Of a DNA stretch of 64,000 nucleotides, positions 23,208-32,855 are shown piece by piece. Position 1 is the first letter of the stretch, and every line of letters starts with the position of its first letter. The notes beneath the pieces are model-generated. The model saw nothing but the letters and a program-made list of their open reading frames with translations. It did not search any database and had not been told where the DNA came from. Source of the DNA: Paramyrothecium sp. XJ0827 (Eukaryota > Ascomycota > Sordariomycetes > Hypocreales > Stachybotryaceae). Location of the stretch: assembly GCA_020881915.1 (NCBI GenBank), contig JAJFPB010000009.1, positions 1,240,001 through 1,304,000 of the forward strand. Reading direction: 5' to 3'. The position numbers and the translations under genes are program-made.

Positions 23208-24704
23208 TCATGAGGAGCAAATCTCCGGATCATCCTTCACCGCTTCCACCAGCTCTTGTATGCCTCCTACCGTTGTGGGGCCGCTCATGCCCTCCGGGGG
23301 TAACGCCCATTGCGGCAGAGGACTGGTGTAGGACCAGCTGCCGTTCGCGTCCTCGTAGCGAAGACTATGTAGCCAAAGGGACAATTCATGGCTTCCAGGA
23401 TCAGAGTAGAGGGGCGTCTGGCATTCAGCGCAGAGCTCACCTGTCATCTTCTCGGCCCGACGCTTCTCATAGTCGTCCACCATCTGGTCATAGTAAACTA
23501 CAGCTTCGGCTACTTCGCTCTTGCCCATGCGTGAGAGGCGACTGATGATGTCCTCATCCGTGTTCTGCGTGCCGTCCGCGTCCGCTTGGCCAAGTTCAAA
23601 TCCCCAAACTCGTCGATTGGCATAAATCGGATCATTCTGGATGGGGTGACCCAAGTATTGAAGATGCACTCGCAACTGGTGCGTCCGACCTGTGACTGGT
23701 AAACACCGAACAATAGAGTAACCCTCCTTCTTCGGCCATTGCTTGTTTTTCTGCTCATCGAGCTCCTCTGGCGTCTCCGGGTTGGCCGATTTATCTTTCG
23801 AATCTTCCGGCGCATAGTATGCCAGTCGCTTGAAGACGGTCCGTGCGGACTTTCCGTTGGCCCTCACGCGGTTGAGGCCCAGCTTCGGCGAGATTTGGAG
23901 GATAGGTTGGTCGCAGACAACCTCGCCGTCCGGGAAATAACCCATGACTCGAGCGACGTACTCCTTTCTCATGGTGCGTTGTCTGATCTTGACGCCCATA
24001 GCCTCAGCCTTCTTGGCACTCTTAGCAACGAACATGATGCCACTAGTGAGTCTGTCCAGTCGGTGACAAGGATAGGGCTGGAAATCCCGACCCCGGTCCG
24101 CCCTCATGATTTCCAATACCGAGTTGTACTTGTAGCGTCCGGCAGGATGTACCGGTACTCCTGATGGCTTGTTGATCACTATCAAGTCGTCGTCCTCGTG
24201 GATGACGCTGACTGGTTCACCTGTGACCGGGGGTTCGTGCCGGTGCAGCGTGTGGGATATCATGTCGCCATTGCGGACGATGTAATCTGGGCCGACGACC
24301 CTGCCATTGACGTAGATACCGCCGGTCTCCATGGACTTGAGATAGTATTCCTGCGGTCGATCGCGGAACTCAGACTCAAAGATGTCGCAAAGTTTCCGGC
24401 CGCGCCATCGCTCTTTGCAGAACGTGTTGTAGGTGTAATGATAGGGCTGCACTCGACGCAAGCCATCCTCGAAGTAGTAGGGAGGAGGCCATATCTCGCC
24501 GATGGGCGTAATAAGCGGCTGACCATCAGCAGGTATTTTGGGTGAGACGCGCTTCCTTGACCGAGGCGGGGCCTGCTCTACTCCCAGTTCCTCTGCAGCC
24601 ACCGCGGTAGCGACGGTCGTCGGCACCGCGCTCGTATTGGCAGTCATCCTGCCGAAGTTTCTTAAGTAGGCGTACGTGGTGCGGAGGATGGGGAGCATAG
24701 GCAT
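23208..24704 (-). CDS. RluA-family tRNA pseudouridine synthase (Pus9/Rib2-type)
   Basis: A single uninterrupted frame of 498 aa. The RluA signature with the catalytic Asp is CHRLDRLTSGIMFVAKS (Asp217), preceded by the IVINKPSGVPVHPAGRYKYN strand typical of the Rib2/Pus8/Pus9 branch and by an S4-like N-terminal module (about residues 105-155, VNGRVVGPDYIVRNGD). Later motifs LPVTGRTHQLRVHLQYLGHPI and DPIY complete the fold. In yeast, Pus9 (mitochondrial) and Rib2/Pus8 (cytosolic) form pseudouridine 32 in tRNAs. No C-terminal deaminase domain like that of yeast Rib2 is present, so the synthase function alone is expected. The N-terminus MPMLPILRTTYAYLRNFGRM is basic and hydrophobic, compatible with a mitochondrial presequence; Met20 would give a cytosolic form. 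It is divergent from the thioesterase gene. Confidence 0.9.
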   Translation of the reverse strand: MPMLPILRTTYAYLRNFGRMTANTSAVPTTVATAVAAEELGVEQAPPRSRKRVSPKIPADGQPLITPIGEIWPPPYYFEDGLRRVQPYHYTYNTFCKERWRGRKLCDIFESEFRDRPQEYYLKSMETGGIYVNGRVVGPDYIVRNGDMISHTLHRHEPPVTGEPVSVIHEDDDLIVINKPSGVPVHPAGRYKYNSVLEIMRADRGRDFQPYPCHRLDRLTSGIMFVAKSAKKAEAMGVKIRQRTMRKEYVARVMGYFPDGEVVCDQPILQISPKLGLNRVRANGKSARTVFKRLAYYAPEDSKDKSANPETPEELDEQKNKQWPKKEGYSIVRCLPVTGRTHQLRVHLQYLGHPIQNDPIYANRRVWGFELGQADADGTQNTDEDIISRLSRMGKSEVAEAVVYYDQMVDDYEKRRAEKMTGELCAECQTPLYSDPGSHELSLWLHSLRYEDANGSWSYTSPLPQWALPPEGMSGPTTVGGIQELVEAVKDDPEICSS

Positions 24705-25302
24705 CTATGATCCGCTCTTCCACGAACGGATCCCGTTTTGGCGATCTTGTCTCAAAGAATCAGACTTGTCGTCTCGGCATCTGACTTAACGCGTAGCAGG
24801 AAGTCGAATTCATGGAGGTGGCATCGACACAAACACATGCATGAGCCCCATGTCAAACTGTCGCCAAATCGTCTCCGCAGTCAGGAAAATTTAGGCGGTC
24901 AGGTGTGGCAGAATGGCAGGACCCCTGATGATCACCCCGGGCCTGGGTAGAGGTACTTCTCTGTCTAGGGCGTCGGCTGGCCTACTGTAGCACCGATAGC
25001 CCGCGGTAAAGTTCTTCAAAACGCAAAAATACTGACTCTTTCTATTCAGATCTGTGGGAAAACTAGAGGTACCAGTACCTTTTCGGCTGTCTATGCCTTG
25101 CCATTCCTCCAGGAACGGCTCAACCACGACCTCGGTTCAACATTCGGCATCTGTCTGGCACGCAGCCTCAACTTTTACTACAAGTAATCCTCATCCCACA
25201 CTCCGCTACTCAAGGGGCACATTGCAGCGACTAGACGCTAGACGCCCTTCTCATGTACGCTTTTCTTTTGCCTTGCCCGGGTTCCAGCGTCACACATCAG
25301 CT
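24705..25302. other. Divergent promoter region, synthase/thioesterase
   Basis: About 600 bp between two divergent genes, presumably carrying both promoters. The frame of thioesterase exon 1 is open upstream to an ATG at 25054, but that extension has no family resemblance. No other feature seen. Confidence 0.5.
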
Positions 25303-26124
25303 ATGTCGTCGTCGGCAACCCTCAAGGATCGTCGGAGAAAGGACTATCCATACATACTAGAGTATAGAACCCGATGGTAAGGTTCCGTCCGCTTGCGTCC
25401 TCGCACCCCCTTCTCGCCTCCCAGTGAACAGGGAAACACTCCTCTGGTTCAAGCGGAAAGTTTCAAAAGGCGTGTTGGAATTGCTTCTTCTCCCACTCTG
25501 CACCGAGCCCGGTGCGACGACGTGCGGCAATTGGTGACTTTGCGGGTATAGGAACGACAACGACATGTATGATCACATCAACAACTCTGTCTATAACTTT
25601 CTGTAAGCCACCTGCGCTCCCCTCCGATCAATCATCTCTCTCCGGGCTTTTACTCCGCTGCATGGCAATTTGTCCAAACCAAAAAAAAGAGGGGAAAAAG
25701 AAAACAAAGAGACATGTCATGAAAAGCCGTTTAAGCTTACGTGCAATTTGCTCCGCTCGCCACCGGTAGATTTGACTCTGTGCTCAACGCCTATCTCATG
25801 GAGCATTGCGGCCTCAACCCGCCTACGGCATCTCAATATGGTCTGGTGGTGCACTCCCACGTAGACTTTATGGCGTCCATCGCATATCCTGCCGTCGCGG
25901 AGCTTGCACTCCGTGTCAACAAGCTTGGCCGAACGAGCGTCACCTACGAGATCGCGCTGTTTGAGAAGGGCATCGACTCCGTCAAGGCTGTGGGCGAGGT
26001 CGTCCACGTCTTCGTCGAGCGCGCCACGGGTCGACCGTCAGCGGGCGGCATGGCGCTGAGGCTGAGGGAAGGACTGGAAAGGATCCTCGTTGGCGCAGGT
26101 GGTCCCGGCCAAAGTAAGCTTTGA
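25303..26124 (+). CDS. Hotdog-fold acyl-CoA thioesterase (4HBT family)
   Basis: Three exons, 25303-25376, 25552-25602 and 25770-26124, encode 159 aa. Donors are GTAAGG and GTAAGC, acceptors TATAG and GGTAG, and all phases agree. The short second exon supplies the catalytic loop NDNDMYDHINNSVYNF; Asp29 corresponds to the active-site Asp of the D-x-Y-x-HVNN pattern. Exon 3 carries the central helix and sheet (HSHVDFMASIAYP, LALRVNKLGRTSVTYEIALF). The size is normal for a single-domain 4-hydroxybenzoyl-CoA thioesterase-like enzyme. Its natural acyl-CoA is unknown. An in-frame ATG at 25054 could add 83 residues; I prefer 25303 because the extension looks non-coding. It converges with the oxidoreductase with only 105 bp between stop codons, so the 3' UTRs probably overlap. 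Confidence 0.87.
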
Positions 26125-26229
26125 GCGCGCAGCGAAAATTGATAATTGCGTCAGCTCCATCGCCTTACTAGCTCGAGCGTGTACTTTATTCAATCTATAT
26201 ACACATTTGCTTCCCTGTCCCACTTTCCT

Positions 26230-27395
26230 TCACTGAAGCTCGTAGGTTTGCGACGCTCCGTCCTGCTCGCCGCTGCGGAACAGCTTCTCCATGAACTCCA
26301 GGTCCGCGAGCGCCTCCTCGGGCGACTGCAGCGCGTTGGGCTTGCCGGAGACAATCGCCTCGGCCCAGGCGGCCACCTCCTCGGGAACACCCGACGTGCG
26401 GGGGAACTCCTTGACGCTTTCCTCGCCATCCACGGGCTTGACCGTGACCTTCTGGCCAACAGCCTTGACGGTGCCGCGCTCGCAAGCAATGTCCCACTCA
26501 AAGGCGTTCAGCAGGGTACCTGAAGAGAGCTGGAAAGTGCCGACGGCGCCTGCCTTGGTCTTGATGATGGCCATGGCCGTGTCGATGGGCGGGAGGTAGT
26601 CCTGCGCCTGCGTGGTGAATGCACGGACGGAGGCTGGCTTGGACTCTCCCGAGAGGAAGAGGCGAGAGGCAGCAGCGTGGTGGACACCGCCGTCGAGCAG
26701 GAAGCCGCCCTGGTACTCGGGCTTGGTCCTCCAAGACGTCTGGTAGTACTTGTTGTCCTGCTGCATGAGGTTCATGACCTTGATGCTGAAATGGGTCACC
26801 TGGCCCAGCTTCTTGGCCTCGGCCGCGGCGTAGGTGAAGCTTTCGTGGAAGCGGTAGTTTTCGGCCACTGCAAAGGTGACATTCTTCTCCGCGGCGGCCT
26901 TGTTAGCGAATTCAACAAGCTTCTTGCCTGCGGCAACATCCGCGGCGATCGGCTTCTCGGCAAGGACGTGCTTGCCGGCGCTCAGGGCCGCCTCGATGTA
27001 CTCGGGTTGGCTGGTGATGGGCAGGGCGATGATGACGGCGGCGATGTCATCGCGCCGCAGCAGCGCTTGGTACGACTTGTCGTCGCCCGAGTCAGACGAG
27101 TACAGATCGGGCTTGACGCCATCCTTGTCGACCAGGGCGGCAGTGTCCTGGGCCGACTTGAGAGACCTGGAGTAGATAGCCCTAAGGGACAGGAGGTCAC
27201 TCTTCAGAACTGCAGGCTTAAAGTTTCGAGCGATTGCCAACTGTTAGCCAAATGAATGCCATCTAGAGAAGGGCCTCGACCGTGTTCAAGGGGCCCCGGG
27301 TCTGGACCGCGAGGGTCGGCACGCACCAGATGTTCATGCTTGGCAAACAGGCCGCCGCCAATGATGGCCACACCAACGGGTTGAGCTGGAGCCAT
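26230..27395 (-). CDS. Gfo/Idh/MocA-family NAD(P)-dependent oxidoreductase
   Basis: Two exons, 27395-27327 and 27240-26230 (intron 27326-27241, GTGCGT...AACAG, phase 0), encode 359 aa. The first exon carries the Rossmann strand VGVAIIGGGLFAKHEHL, and exon 2 continues with SLRAIYSRSLKSAQ. The family Lys is in HVLAEKPIAADV. The C-terminal alpha/beta domain begins near NYRFHESFTYAAAE and includes a conserved GGFLLDGGVHHAAA. Family members oxidise or reduce sugars, inositols or related polyols; several fungal homologues are annotated only as oxidoreductases. No signal peptide or membrane segment, so cytosolic. The substrate cannot be inferred from neighbours. Confidence 0.9.
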
Positions 27396-30300
27396 TTAAT
27401 CTGCTCGTCCTAAGGAAGCACTACGTTGATCTGATGAAGGATTAGACTCGGTGCGAACGTCGGGTTCTGCTTGGTGATGTGTTGATGCGTTTCAACTGCG
27501 GGGGTTTTTAGGGCCCAGCAAGATAAAAAAGACTGACGATATAGAACTAAGCTTGCCCAACCAACGGCGTGGTTTTAGAGCTCGACGAGTCACAGCAGGG
27601 CCACGCAATGCTTGTCGACATCAAGGTGGGGTTGAGGGTGCTCGAGACCATTATCATGTACGATCGCATCATTGATCTGATTCTACTTCCCACGGCCCCA
27701 AAAAAATGCCCCGCGCGGCTAGAGCACACATTGCACCACGCATCACGCATCACGACGCCCTGCCTTGGTCGCTGGAGGCGGCACGGCGCAAAGTGTTTGT
27801 TCTAGACAGCTCTGCATTCTCACAGCAGCTAGTTTCGCTGTCGAATCAAAGCCGGGGTCAATTTTGAACCCCCCGCAAACTGTGGCTGGGTGTGGAGCGG
27901 TTATTCCGAAATGGAATGCTCAGCTCGACTGGAGGCTCGACAGCAGCAATACCACATCGCCGCATTCCAAGCCAACAGGTTCAGGAGGCGAAGTTCGACT
28001 GCTCGCAATACTCAACGTTAAGCTATGCATGTGCCGGTTGCCGCGCCGCCTCTTGGCCTTGCGATCCCGGCCCTTCCAATGGCCACTGCGCACAACAGCA
28101 ACTACTAACTTGCTGCGTATTCCAAGCCATCCGCAGGCTGGTTCGTCTTAGTTCAGGGCCGTAGCAGATGCGAACTTTTAGACTTCGCCGGACGCGCTTA
28201 CAGATCTGGACCAGCAGCCTTAAAACGCCCGCATTCTCGACCCTATACACGTGCTAGAACTGTACGCTGGACGCTCCCCGGGTCCAGATCTCTGTCCGAG
28301 AACCTGCTCCCCACCGAGCTGTCTGTCCCCTAAGCTACCTGAGCAACAGACGCCCTCCCTAGACGCAGTCTGCGAGAAGTAGCTCCCTCGGGTTCATGGC
28401 GGGACGGACGCCTTGCTCGCCGCACTAGCCCTCGGTCCCGAACAACGATGACCTCCCTCCAATCCACCGCCCTCGAGACTCACTCATCAGCCAGCGCGCC
28501 CGGCGGCGGCGACTCGGAGAATTCAGCAGGACTAGACAGGCCCACTTGGTCGACTTCCGGGGGTCGGGACGCGGCGCAGGGGAGCCCTCGCCCAGCCAAG
28601 GTACCGTACCAGTGCTGTGCAGCGCTGTTGCTGGCCCAGTTAATGTGCCAAGGCAAACCTCCATAGGACAGAGCCGGGCTGCATAGCAAACACCACAGTT
28701 GACCGTCGTCGCTAGCGGGCATCGTGAAGCGCAAGTCCCACACACTTCGTCTCCTCTCCCAGCAAATCACTTCATCACTTCACGCGCACCCCTCCCCTGG
28801 CCTAGCTCACGAGACTCGGGTTGGCGGAGCTAACTACTCTATACGGTCACCTTCACGACCGGTTCACGAGTGCCTCCATTGAGACAAATGCCCAGACGCG
28901 ATCGCGGGCGCCAGAGCCAAAAATAAAGGTATTATTGGAAACCGGCACGGCTCTCGCTTCGCAGACGGAGACGTCTGCAGCTGAAAAGTTGGCTCCCAAG
29001 TATCCAATACTATCTGTGTTCAGCTACACACCCTCTCAGAACCCTGCATTTCCCGGTGGGCTTTGACAAAGCCCTCCGTTTCCCGGTGTGTGTGAGGCTT
29101 CGACCAACGCAGAGGCAAATCTGCATCAGCCCTCTCGACCTCTCGGATTGCTTAAACTTTCTTTTTGGAGGAGGCACGTGGTGATCGTCAGGCACACCTG
29201 GCGCGATTCTGCTCTCGAGTTTTCGAAGTGGTGTAACTTTTCAGGGCCCCCGGCCCCCCGGCAAGATGATGTCGATTGATTACAGAGGTGATGGGGATGG
29301 GGAGTCGGTCATTGCGCCGCCCCTGACCCAATCTACCGGGATGACGATGGCCCCAGTCCCTGTCCACCCCCCTCCCTACCCAAGCTCACGGTAGCCGTTT
29401 CAATCTTCCTTGTTTCTTGTCTCTTTTCTCTTACACCTCCTCCACCAACAGGGCCGAAACGGACGGAACCGGTATGCGATTCCCGTGCTCATGAAAGGAG
29501 GGGGGGCAGTTAAGTGGCTCTGTTAGACGAGTCTTGTCCAAACAGCTTTCGGTGTTCAGATTTACGCTGCGGTGCATTGGCAAAGACCCCGACCCGACCC
29601 GACCTCAGCTTGTGTGCATCAGTAATCTATTCCTCCGTCATGCGAGATCATGCTGCCACTGCTGAACATTGACGCTGGTCATCCGCCAGAAGACCCCTCG
29701 TCCCACGCCACGCGCCTCGCTTGCATGCAAAAATGGCCTCAGAGACGAGAGCTTTTTCTCATTCGCGCACTACCTTCATAACCCATCGATGCCGCCAACG
29801 AACAATGCTAGATCCCCTCTCCCCATTTTCCTCAGTTAGCGCAGCGCCACGCCTAACGCACGGGAAATCTCGTCTTTCCTGTGGGCGACTCTGTCGACGC
29901 CACCATGTGGCATTGACGCCGTGGGACAACCCCCCGGCCCATATCTGAACGACTGGAGCAAGAAGAGCAAGAAGCAAAAAAAAAAGTCAATCATGGAGCC
30001 GGGCGTAAATGAGAAATCGCTGCAAACGGCCATCTGCATCGGCCCTGAACCCCTTAGCTTTCTAGAACTACGAGCTAGAAGGCCCGGGGGCAAGCCACCT
30101 CACGTTTTGCCCCTGTAGACCCTTGACGGAGTATGCCGCGCAAGAGCCCTTGTTCGCATTACGTGAAAGGCTGTAGAATCCCAGAAAAAACTGTACACTC
30201 CTGGTGCGTATCCAAAACCCGCAGCATCCGTAGCCTCTACCCGGTCCCCCTGATCAGAATTCCAAATCAACTCGCATGGCCAAGATACCCGACAACACGC

Positions 30301-30396
30301 CGAGGAGTCTCGCTTATCGCATCATCACCATCAGCTCTCGGCAGGGTTGGAGCGGTCGCTGGCGTCGCGCCTCCTCGGATGCTGCTGTGCCACGCT
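27396..30396. other. 3-kb stretch without a supported gene
   Basis: Starts with the oxidoreductase promoter. Beyond about 27.6 kb the open frames are short and lack motifs. No RNA gene seen. Confidence 0.5.
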
Positions 30397-31110
30397 TCAG
30401 GTGTGGCGACAGGAACCGAGGCAAACGGCGTCCATCGTTACTTCAGCTGGGCCCGTCGGCAGAATCACGCAAGGAACCGAGGCGTCGTCCTCCGGGTGGC
30501 CTCGCCTCAGGCCGTGCTTGGTTCGCTTGCGCCCCTCGTGGCAGCTGAGCCCGCGCGTCACGCCGTTGACAGGCTCCGGGTCTTCATGCACATCATGGTG
30601 GGTGTGAGTGCACGCGAGGCGTGACGATGCGGAGAAGCCACTGATGTGCTTCGGTACTCTTGAGGACCCCGAGCCGGTGAACTTTTCGAGCATGGATTGC
30701 TGTGACTGGGGACCCCCTGGCTGGTATGACGCCTCTTCAAACCGATAGAGTTGTTCGATGAATGTACGCCTCACGCCGCCAGACGCTCGCTTCCATGTCG
30801 CCCGTTGGCGGTCGCGGGTTCGGGTGATGAGGCGATCGCGCGGGCGGGTCACCCGGCGCCGGTCGGAGCTGTGGGCCTCAGCGCTCCCGGACGCGATGCC
30901 CGGGGGCTGGCCGAAATGGTCCTCCTCACTTGCAAGGCCAAGAGCGACTGTTGAACCAAAGTTCTTGGGTTCGGTTTCCTTGTGATCTAGCATGACTGAT
31001 AAAGATTGCATCGCCGCTGCGTCGGATGAATGTTCAAGAGCTTCATGCTGGTACGTCTCGGGGGCTTCGCTCCACATATACTCCAAGAACCCCAGGTAGA
31101 ATTCGCGCAT
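30397..31110 (-). CDS. Hypothetical ORF, doubtful
   Basis: An ATG-initiated 237-codon frame (MREFYLGFLEYMWSEAPE at the N-terminus). The first 70 residues have balanced composition; the middle is Arg-rich (TRPRDRLITRTRDRQ). No domain, signal peptide or membrane helix is recognised. It lies in a gene-poor interval next to AT-richer DNA and could be chance, a fragment of a decayed gene, or a lineage-specific gene. Confidence 0.2.
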   Translation of the reverse strand: MREFYLGFLEYMWSEAPETYQHEALEHSSDAAAMQSLSVMLDHKETEPKNFGSTVALGLASEEDHFGQPPGIASGSAEAHSSDRRRVTRPRDRLITRTRDRQRATWKRASGGVRRTFIEQLYRFEEASYQPGGPQSQQSMLEKFTGSGSSRVPKHISGFSASSRLACTHTHHDVHEDPEPVNGVTRGLSCHEGRKRTKHGLRRGHPEDDASVPCVILPTGPAEVTMDAVCLGSCRHT

Positions 31111-31649
31111 TCAACTAGCGTGCCGCCGCCAATATAACCACAAGCAATCGAAGAGAGTGGGACGTAAGAACAGTCATCGAACCGAACGGCTGGGATCACC
31201 CTAGAACGTAGCCAGTCCCGGGCAACTCGGGGCAATCAGCTTCCTGTTGCACAACGCGGCATCCACGACTCCTTCATGCAGGTTGGGCCGCATACACTTC
31301 CTTCCATCCCCAGGTAGCCAGTTAAACCACTGTAATAATACTGTCGCGCAGGAGGGCATCCACGCCTAGAAGCCTATTCGTCAGAAATGCCCGCAATGCT
31401 CGACGTTGACAACGTGGCACTGCATTAGGTCAGTTTGCGCCTTGCATGCTGCACCTTTCCAAATAGTAGGATCATTGATATATCGGCGGCGCCATCTGGG
31501 GTGCTCCAATCTGTACTGCGAACAGATTGCCTGGGGGACAAACGAGGCAGACAATGTGCGTTCATGGCCTTCGCGACGTAATGAATACAGCATAGTGCCA
31601 TCCGTGGGATAATCATGGTGACATCCACACAGCAGACAACATGCAGCAC

Positions 31650-32060
31650 TCGCAGCGCTACGATAACAGAGTAATTAGAACACGGCGGCATCACTGTCGA
31701 TGAGGCGAACAGGAGGTAACAGCAGCGGTACAATTCACGAAACAATCCCGGCGCTATTGATAAAGCCAGCAGGCTACACCAGCGTTAGCAACAATAGTAA
31801 AAAGAACCGTGACAACATAGACAAGGCAAGTACTGAGTTTAAAATATATGAATATGGAGAACTTAGTCAATCGATTAAACTATGGCTTGGGGTAGATTGA
31901 GTTATGAACTCCTATCCTGCTATTCTAATTAAAATCCAGTGGGAGAAGAGCAGTGACTCTTTCCAATTCACACAATCAAGGCACAATCCTTCCAAGAATG
32001 ACCAAAGGCTGTCTGCTTTTGTCGGCTGTCATTTCAGGATATTGATATCCTCCACTTCTG
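31650..32060. other. AT-rich intergenic segment
   Basis: Base composition shifts clearly towards A+T compared with flanking DNA (runs such as AAAATATATGAATATGG). This may be a decayed mobile element altered by repeat-induced point mutation, but no transposase or terminal repeats can be read. The 66-codon plus-strand frame at 31700-31900 has no known motif. Confidence 0.4.
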
Positions 32061-32061
32061 A

Positions 32062-32553
32062 CTATAGTTCAGCTGCATAGTCACGAGTCTGATCGAGTAC
32101 TGGAGTAGTAGAGGTCGTGGCAATTCCATCAGCGACATTGAATTCATTTACTTGTGGGCGCTTGCCCTTGTTACCAGATTCTCTATGGAGCGCCCTTTTG
32201 TTGACCTTGGGTGCCCGTTCTTTGCTAAGCATAGTTTCTGTTGCTTTTTTAGACGCTTGACATAAAATCATCAAGACGTTGTCAACCATTTTGCCGGTGA
32301 TGGAACGATTCTCATCGATAGTCAAGGCCACAGCATGAAATGGTTTGAGCTGTGTCGTTTGGCCTTCAGAAGGACATGTCGATGCAGTGGTGGCGGGTTC
32401 TACAACTGCATGCGTTGCTGTTGCCGGGTCCTGGGCCGGGAATAGGAGACAGTTCCCGTCGTTGACGAAGACACCCTCATCACTTGCAGCGGCTTGGTCA
32501 GAACCGATCTTCCACTGCTCTACCACACTCAGACGACCTTCCAGTGAGCCCAT
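32062..32553 (-). CDS. Hypothetical ORF downstream of the Zn2Cys6 gene
   Basis: An ATG-initiated 163-codon frame (MGSLEGRLSVVEQWKIGSDQ). The composition is hydrophilic with a Lys/Arg-rich stretch (KERAPKVNKRALHRESGNKGK). No recognised domain, signal peptide or partner exon. It lies 300 bp beyond the transcription-factor stop codon on the same strand and could instead be part of its 3' UTR. Confidence 0.25.
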   Translation of the reverse strand: MGSLEGRLSVVEQWKIGSDQAAASDEGVFVNDGNCLLFPAQDPATATHAVVEPATTASTCPSEGQTTQLKPFHAVALTIDENRSITGKMVDNVLMILCQASKKATETMLSKERAPKVNKRALHRESGNKGKRPQVNEFNVADGIATTSTTPVLDQTRDYAAEL

Positions 32554-32855
32554 AGCCTACCCAAAGTTCAGGAATACCTTCTTTGAACGCCAAATAGGAA
32601 CGGCTCATACAACAGGTCATATTTCTCTGCTGGTTATCATGACTCTAGATGGATGGATTACTTAGCGGCTAGAACCAATGCATAATATAACAAGAACTCC
32701 AATCTTGGTTTCTGTTCTCGTTCACCTTCTCTTTCATGTGACGCCTTTTTAACACCGTGCTCGAGTCCTGTTGGAAACCCGGCGAAATGAGATGATCAGT
32801 TCCATAAAAATACGTAGCTCTTCAAGCAAATGTGACCAGATTGTCCTCTACGTCC

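Noticed and set aside
25054..25302. Upstream extension of the thioesterase start
   Set aside because: In frame and open, but the added 83 residues do not resemble the family and probably are leader sequence.
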